Source of the DNA: a virus
DNA: 36,601 nt
Direction: 5' to 3' (one strand)
Virus record (IMG/VR): IMGVR_UViG_3300021961_000275
Span: 1-36,601 of that record
In this document: piece by piece, positions 31,806-36,601 of the stretch
Position numbering within the stretch: position 1 is the first letter of the stretch
How the letters are laid out: every line of letters starts with the position of its first letter
Notes under the pieces: model-generated
What the model saw: the letters and a program-made list of their open reading frames with translations, nothing else
Database searches by the model: none
What the model was told of the DNA's origin: nothing
Translations under genes and position numbers: made by a program

Positions 31806-34652
31806 TTATCTATCTTTTTGAACGGTTATTTCAATTTGACTATTTGTTGTGGTGAATGTGGAATCAACCAATATCATATCTGTATTGGAAAAATTGACAT
31901 TTGCAGTTTGTTGATAATATTTTGATAACGTCAGACCAGAAGATGAACTAGTAAAATCATTATCAGTATAAGCAGAAGTTTCATCAATAACGTAAACGAT
32001 GTTTGCACTGTCACCACTGGACAAATAGATTTTTTGACCGTCATACAAATCATTAATGAAATTTGTACTAGTGCCCGTTATCACATTTGAGGATGCAGAA
32101 ACCTCTATTGTTCCATCTATTTCCTCAAAAACTTCACTTAATATAACATAATCACCCGGAGAAACATAATCCGATAACGTTATGGATCCTGTTCCTATCA
32201 AATTATTTGAAGATTCGTTAATTTCAAAAGTGTCGGAAACAATCATTTTGGAGTATATGTTTGATGTCATCGATAAATCAACAACGTCAGCCTGTTGTTG
32301 ATCGAGTTTCACAACAAAAGCTTTTGTTCCTATTGGATGCACCATTTCCTGCAAACTCTTTTTAAACTTATAATAATCATTTTCAGTATTAATTACATAA
32401 GAATAGTTATGATATTTTTTATCATCTTGCAATTTTTGGTCTGAACTTAATTGTCCGTCGGTGCCAAGATAAATTCCAGGATAACGAATTAATCCATTTT
32501 CAAATTTTGCAGTTGCTTTTGCTTTACCATCACCATAAACATCGTGACTAGTTGGTGTTCCTTCAACTAAACCATCATCCGATTTTATTGTTCCGGTTAA
32601 ATCAAATTCACCAGTGTAATCAAATACCCTTAAAAACTTTGATGATGGTCTATACACATCAACGTAAGCTCCCCATGTAAAAGAAGTATTTGAAGTTCCT
32701 TGATAAACAAATGTGTTTGAACTGAAAACTTGACCTTCTGTAACATTGGTTAATATTATATCTGCATTTCTTAATGAAATTCTTGGTGCTTCAACATAAT
32801 CATAACCATAACTAGTGACACGTATTGTTGAAATTGCACCAATCCTACTCGTAACTAAATCTAAATTAGTTCCTTCTCCTAAGATTTCAGTAACTTCTAT
32901 TTCAGCTCCTGTTCCACCTACAGAGTTAACAGTAACTGTCGGTAAATCATATCTGGAGTAACCTTCACCACCAACAACATAAGAATCATCAGCAGGCGCA
33001 ATAAATTCAACTGTTTTTATTCCAGTATTTCCAGAATGTATTTCAGTTACTTCAGCTTCTGCGCCATATCCTCTACCTGATGAGGTAAAAGTTAATGTAT
33101 CACCAACTTGATAACCAGAACCGCCGTAGTTTACTCTCATTCTACCTAATGCACCAACATCATTCAACTTCCTTCTATCAAATCTATAAACTGATACATT
33201 ATCAACATTATTTGTAAAAACTTCATCGAATTCCAAATAATTTTCATATACAGCTTTGATTACTCGTATTTCTTCCATTTTATTTTTTACAAATAATCTA
33301 ACTGATTGGCCAGCTTCAAATGAATTCCTCAAATCTTGTGTATAATCCGTAACAACACTTGTGTCTGCAATAATAACTGTTGTTGGTATTATTAACGAAT
33401 CACCCAAATCTTCCAAATATAAACTGTATAAATCTAAATCGGGTTTTCTTCTGTATCCTCCACCAGACGCATCAACATTAATATACGCTATTGAAGCGAC
33501 ACTCAATTCTTGTTTTGTTGTTAGATCATTTATTTCTTTTGAAGTCGTTTCTGGATTTGGGTCCGAAGGATCATAAGTTCCTCCATTCGAAATGTCTGGA
33601 TCTACATCTTCAATAGTTTGTGTGGTTGGTGAATAAAAATCAATAGCAATATCACTAACACGCACAGTTCTAGAATAGTTATCATCCAAAAGTAAAATAG
33701 AGGCTTTTGCTTCTTGACCAAAAATTCCTCCTTCAAAACCACCCCTGAAGTCTAATAGTGAAGAATTTGGATTTTCCGAAGGAGACCTAAAACCAAAACC
33801 ACCATCGAATAAAAATATATTATCAACACTACCTGATAAAACATTACCCACATGAGCAACAGCACCTACTGGATTTCCTGACGTTGGGTTCAAACCACCA
33901 ACGATAGTTAATGGGTCTCCGGAATAATTAGTTTCTGTATTAAAACCATTATAAAATAAACCTCTATTTTTCGGGTCTATTTTTATTTCTGAGAGTGAAC
34001 CAATTAACTTGGCCGTAACAAAATTCTCAGTTCCATTTGTTCTAACAATGGTTGATGAAACATTTTCACCCGTTGTAAATAGTTTATTTACATTTGAAAT
34101 ATACAATTCAACATATTCAATACCCAATTGCCTATCTATTGATTTTATAACTTTTTCGACAATTGCTGTTGCTTTTGATTCTTCTCCGGTTATTTTTGTA
34201 TTTTCAATATCAAAAATATTTAAATCTGGAGTTTCAACACGTAAAGCCAATGGTAAAACCCACTTACCATCTGAAGATTTTAAAATTTGTTCTTTGGGAT
34301 AATATATTTCTATATTTTCATTATATAATATCTTAAATAAAAACTTTACAGAATCTGGTGTGCCTTTTGATTTATAAAATTCCGAAGATAATTTTAAAAA
34401 TTTCCTTTTGTCGAGTAAAGCTTCTTGTGGAAAAAATGGTAATATTTCTTTTACAATTTCTTCCAAATAAAAATCATTAACTAAATCCAAATCTTTGGAC
34501 TTTGATAATTCCAAAGAACCTTCTATAGCATTACCTTCTTGTTCCAGCCACTCATAGTATTTTTGAAGGAATAAAACAAATTTAGGATTTTCATCCCTAA
34601 TAAATTCAGGTAATTGCCTTTTTATTGCTGAATAAAAATTAAGGTGTGACAT
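31806..34652 (-). CDS. Large baseplate wedge protein in the gp7 position (948 aa)
   Basis: The start MSHLNFYSAIKRQLPEFIRD followed by NPKFVLFLQKYYEWLEQEG and KRKFLKLSSEFYKSKGTPDS-KFLFKILY is a conserved N-terminus of large baseplate-region proteins in marine T4-like phages. The remainder is beta-rich with several GGxGY modules (GGSGYQVGDTLTF and GGEGYSRYDLPTV at about 32880-33140; ASGGGYRRKPDL further upstream). The C-terminus alternates short strands rich in Ser, Asn and Asp. T4 gp7 is about 1030 residues and lies between gp6 and gp8, so position and length fit a gp7 equivalent; sequence homology to T4 gp7 is not visible by eye. It starts three bases after the gp6 stop. Confidence 0.75.
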   Translation of the reverse strand: MSHLNFYSAIKRQLPEFIRDENPKFVLFLQKYYEWLEQEGNAIEGSLELSKSKDLDLVNDFYLEEIVKEILPFFPQEALLDKRKFLKLSSEFYKSKGTPDSVKFLFKILYNENIEIYYPKEQILKSSDGKWVLPLALRVETPDLNIFDIENTKITGEESKATAIVEKVIKSIDRQLGIEYVELYISNVNKLFTTGENVSSTIVRTNGTENFVTAKLIGSLSEIKIDPKNRGLFYNGFNTETNYSGDPLTIVGGLNPTSGNPVGAVAHVGNVLSGSVDNIFLFDGGFGFRSPSENPNSSLLDFRGGFEGGIFGQEAKASILLLDDNYSRTVRVSDIAIDFYSPTTQTIEDVDPDISNGGTYDPSDPNPETTSKEINDLTTKQELSVASIAYINVDASGGGYRRKPDLDLYSLYLEDLGDSLIIPTTVIIADTSVVTDYTQDLRNSFEAGQSVRLFVKNKMEEIRVIKAVYENYLEFDEVFTNNVDNVSVYRFDRRKLNDVGALGRMRVNYGGSGYQVGDTLTFTSSGRGYGAEAEVTEIHSGNTGIKTVEFIAPADDSYVVGGEGYSRYDLPTVTVNSVGGTGAEIEVTEILGEGTNLDLVTSRIGAISTIRVTSYGYDYVEAPRISLRNADIILTNVTEGQVFSSNTFVYQGTSNTSFTWGAYVDVYRPSSKFLRVFDYTGEFDLTGTIKSDDGLVEGTPTSHDVYGDGKAKATAKFENGLIRYPGIYLGTDGQLSSDQKLQDDKKYHNYSYVINTENDYYKFKKSLQEMVHPIGTKAFVVKLDQQQADVVDLSMTSNIYSKMIVSDTFEINESSNNLIGTGSITLSDYVSPGDYVILSEVFEEIDGTIEVSASSNVITGTSTNFINDLYDGQKIYLSSGDSANIVYVIDETSAYTDNDFTSSSSGLTLSKYYQQTANVNFSNTDMILVDSTFTTTNSQIEITVQKDR

Positions 34653-34655
34653 TTA

Positions 34656-36601
34656 TTAAACTACTGCTTTCAAATTTATAACAACACTAGTTGGATCTTG
34701 TTCATCAAAAGCAAGCATTTTATTTTTAATTGAATTTATAACAGTGCTTTTTGGTCTAACGTTTATTGACAACTCTTTGAAATCGTTGTTAACATCAATA
34801 GGATTAAAATTATCTATCGTTACTATACCTAAAACATAATCAATTGTTCCTGTTATTCCAGAATTGACACCAGAATTTAAAATAACTTTTGTGCTCCTAT
34901 TCGTGACTTCATCTGGTTTAAAATAAACAATTCGAATTTTACCGTACCTATTTTCTAAAACTGCATCAGCTGTGGCGCCGGTACCACCACCACCAATAAT
35001 TCTAATTGTGGCTGTTGTATAACCTATTCCTGGATTTGTGATCTTTATAGAATTTAATTTTCCATTAACTATAAGTGCTGTTGCTTTAGCTCCATCTCCA
35101 TCACCAACAATTTCGATTGTTGGTGTTGATATGTATCCGGAACCTGGAGTTAATACTTGCACACTTTCAACACCAGTAAATGAAGAAGGAATCTCCTCAA
35201 TAAAACAATCCCTCAATATGGAGTTCTCATCGTAAGTTTTAAAAGACGGTGAGGAATAAAAATTATCAACAATTGTTCCACGTTGAAGTTCTATTCCAAA
35301 ATTCAATGTGTATGTATTTGTAGTTTCAAGTTCAGGTCTAAATCTTTTTGATAAGAAAATTTCCAACTCATTGGATAATATTGAGTTGTCTGAGTTGTCT
35401 ACTTGTGTTTTTAATTTTGATGACCTAAAAACAGAATTAAATTTATTTAGAGTCAAATTTGAAAAGTTGTTTATAACACCAATCAAATTGTTTTCCAAAT
35501 TTGTAGTATTTAAAGTTGTTTTCGTTGGGTCATAGTAAACTGTAGAAATTATTTTGATGAAGTTATAATCAACATCAACGAATTCAGGCGTCACAGTTAA
35601 AACACTTATTGGTTTTACAACATTTTCAATAAAATTTATTTTTTCCGTTTCACTCACCTCAAAACCATATGATGGTTTAGCTGAAACGAAAACTTTGCCA
35701 TAAACTGGAGGAATGTTTTCTTCTCCACCCCATACATTAACAGCTTGGAATTGTGGATATTTTTGTTGTATCAATTTAACATAGTCATTTTTTGTGACTG
35801 CTCTATTTTGTGAAATATATTGTAATGGAGCACTAAATTTTATCTGGTCTACTGTTTCTCTACCTGAACCACCTGAAGCTGCCGAGTTTGTTGTAACTGA
35901 AAATGTTGAGTAACCAGAAAGAGAAGAAGAACCTATAAATCCCGTAGCTCTATTTGATACATCGCCGTTTGTAACTAAAAAACTGAGACTGATAATGCCG
36001 CCATTTGGAATTTTTTTACCGATGACACCATCACCAAAATATATTTCATATTGTCCATTTATTCCTTCTTGCACGAAAAATACTTCTGACGTTGATATTG
36101 GAGTTATAAAATCACTTACTCTATTATAAGTTGTTGACAATGTTGATGAAGAAGATTCTTTAACTGATACTTTTAGAGTTGATAAATCTATATTTGATTC
36201 AGGTATTGTAAATATTTGTCTTGGGTTTGTCGAGTCGTTTTGTGTAAATGAATAACTCAATAACCTACCTTCATATATTTTTAAGTTACTGAATACAAAG
36301 TTTGTACCTGTTTTAGCAACTGTGTTATCCGATAAGGTAACATATTGATATATTTTATTATCCAACAAACTGGACCTAAAAATATAACCAGCTGGAATCG
36401 TTAATGACCCAGCGTCTGTGGTACCACTATTTACAGAAAAAGTTATGTTGGCCACTGGTGCAGTATATGATCTAGGAACATAACCATATCTCTTGGCGTG
36501 TGATACAACCGAATTTCTCAACAGAGCTGAATCCATGAAAGATTCATTTGCAATCATATTCAAATAGTATGCGTTATAATGTGTATTATATGCCAAAATG
36601 T
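34656..36601 (-). CDS. 6: Baseplate wedge protein gp6, 5' end cut by window
   Basis: AYNTHYNAYYLNMIANESFMDSALLRNSVVSHAKRYGY, split here as AYNTHYNAYYLNMIANE and LLRNSVVSHAKRYGY, is the hallmark N-terminal region of marine T4-like gp6. In relatives about 50 residues precede it, and the frame stays open to the window edge, so the TTG at 36596 is internal and the true start lies outside. FGDGVIGKKIPNGG (about 187-200) and ENVVKPISVLTVTPEF (about 324-339) are baseplate_J-like wedge motifs. Residues about 476-548 hold a GSGYISTP...GIGYTTATI beta module. gp6 dimers form the inner ring of the baseplate wedges. Seen length is 648 codons against about 660 in T4. Confidence 0.87.
   Translation of the reverse strand, partial: ILAYNTHYNAYYLNMIANESFMDSALLRNSVVSHAKRYGYVPRSYTAPVANITFSVNSGTTDAGSLTIPAGYIFRSSLLDNKIYQYVTLSDNTVAKTGTNFVFSNLKIYEGRLLSYSFTQNDSTNPRQIFTIPESNIDLSTLKVSVKESSSSTLSTTYNRVSDFITPISTSEVFFVQEGINGQYEIYFGDGVIGKKIPNGGIISLSFLVTNGDVSNRATGFIGSSSLSGYSTFSVTTNSAASGGSGRETVDQIKFSAPLQYISQNRAVTKNDYVKLIQQKYPQFQAVNVWGGEENIPPVYGKVFVSAKPSYGFEVSETEKINFIENVVKPISVLTVTPEFVDVDYNFIKIISTVYYDPTKTTLNTTNLENNLIGVINNFSNLTLNKFNSVFRSSKLKTQVDNSDNSILSNELEIFLSKRFRPELETTNTYTLNFGIELQRGTIVDNFYSSPSFKTYDENSILRDCFIEEIPSSFTGVESVQVLTPGSGYISTPTIEIVGDGDGAKATALIVNGKLNSIKITNPGIGYTTATIRIIGGGGTGATADAVLENRYGKIRIVYFKPDEVTNRSTKVILNSGVNSGITGTIDYVLGIVTIDNFNPIDVNNDFKELSINVRPKSTVINSIKNKMLAFDEQDPTSVVINLKAVV

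Noticed and set aside
31803-31810. GATAAATA late-type motif just before gp8
   Set aside because: It ends five bases before the ATG, so transcription would begin at or past the start codon; it is more likely coding and stop-codon sequence.
36594-36596. TTG as the start codon of gp6
   Set aside because: The conserved AYNTHYNAYYLNMIANE region is internal in relatives and the frame is open to the window edge, so the gene is truncated rather than starting here.

Overview
The window is a low-GC piece of a T4-like (myovirus) marine phage genome, of the cyanophage/pelagiphage type. The baseplate block gp6, a gp7-position protein, gp8 and a giant DUF4815-type structural protein lies on the minus strand at 36601-24226. 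It is followed by tail-fibre-like proteins built from Ala/Asn/Tyr repeats (ANSAY/ANAAY). T4-type late promoter motifs (TATAAATA, NATAAATA, CTAAATA) are visible. The host cannot be fixed from the sequence; AT-richness and fibre style fit phages of Pelagibacter or Prochlorococcus.

Layout, read in the direction of minus-strand transcription: baseplate genes (36601-30478), giant structural protein (30459-24226), a small coiled-coil protein (24223-23975), fibre 1 (23965-20582), an enzyme island (20552-6774), two small structural proteins (6731-6192), fibre 2 (6191-1263), a small structural protein (1240-914), and the 5' part of fibre 3 (912-1). Genes are packed edge to edge, many overlapping by 1-40 bases. 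No tRNA, CRISPR array, insertion sequence or intergenic gap above about 70 bases is present.

The unusual part is the island of about 13.8 kb between fibre 1 and fibre 2. It holds five radical SAM proteins (four with SPASM-like C-terminal cysteines, one with a B12-binding-type N-terminus), six proteins with the Fe(II)/2-oxoglutarate oxygenase signature (four HxD/HxE type, two HxH type), and one JmjC-like cupin. It also holds two diverged copies of an unknown protein family, three further unknown proteins, and a 209-residue protein ending in three CHxS tetrads plus RGRR. The tail-end CHxS repeats resemble the His-Xaa-Ser repeats of HxsA in the HXS system, which are matured by radical SAM enzymes. 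The working hypothesis is a phage-encoded RiPP-like protein-modification system whose substrate is the CHxS protein, probably a minor virion or tail component.

The CHxS gene has its own perfect TATAAATA motif inside the end of the upstream radical SAM gene. A second perfect motif drives a two-gene plus-strand insert (unknown-family copy plus an HxH oxygenase). Both suggest expression at the virion-assembly stage. The fibres flanking the island share exact direct repeats of up to 61 bp, and fibres 2 and 3 share 75 bp, so the island sits where homologous recombination could add or remove it.
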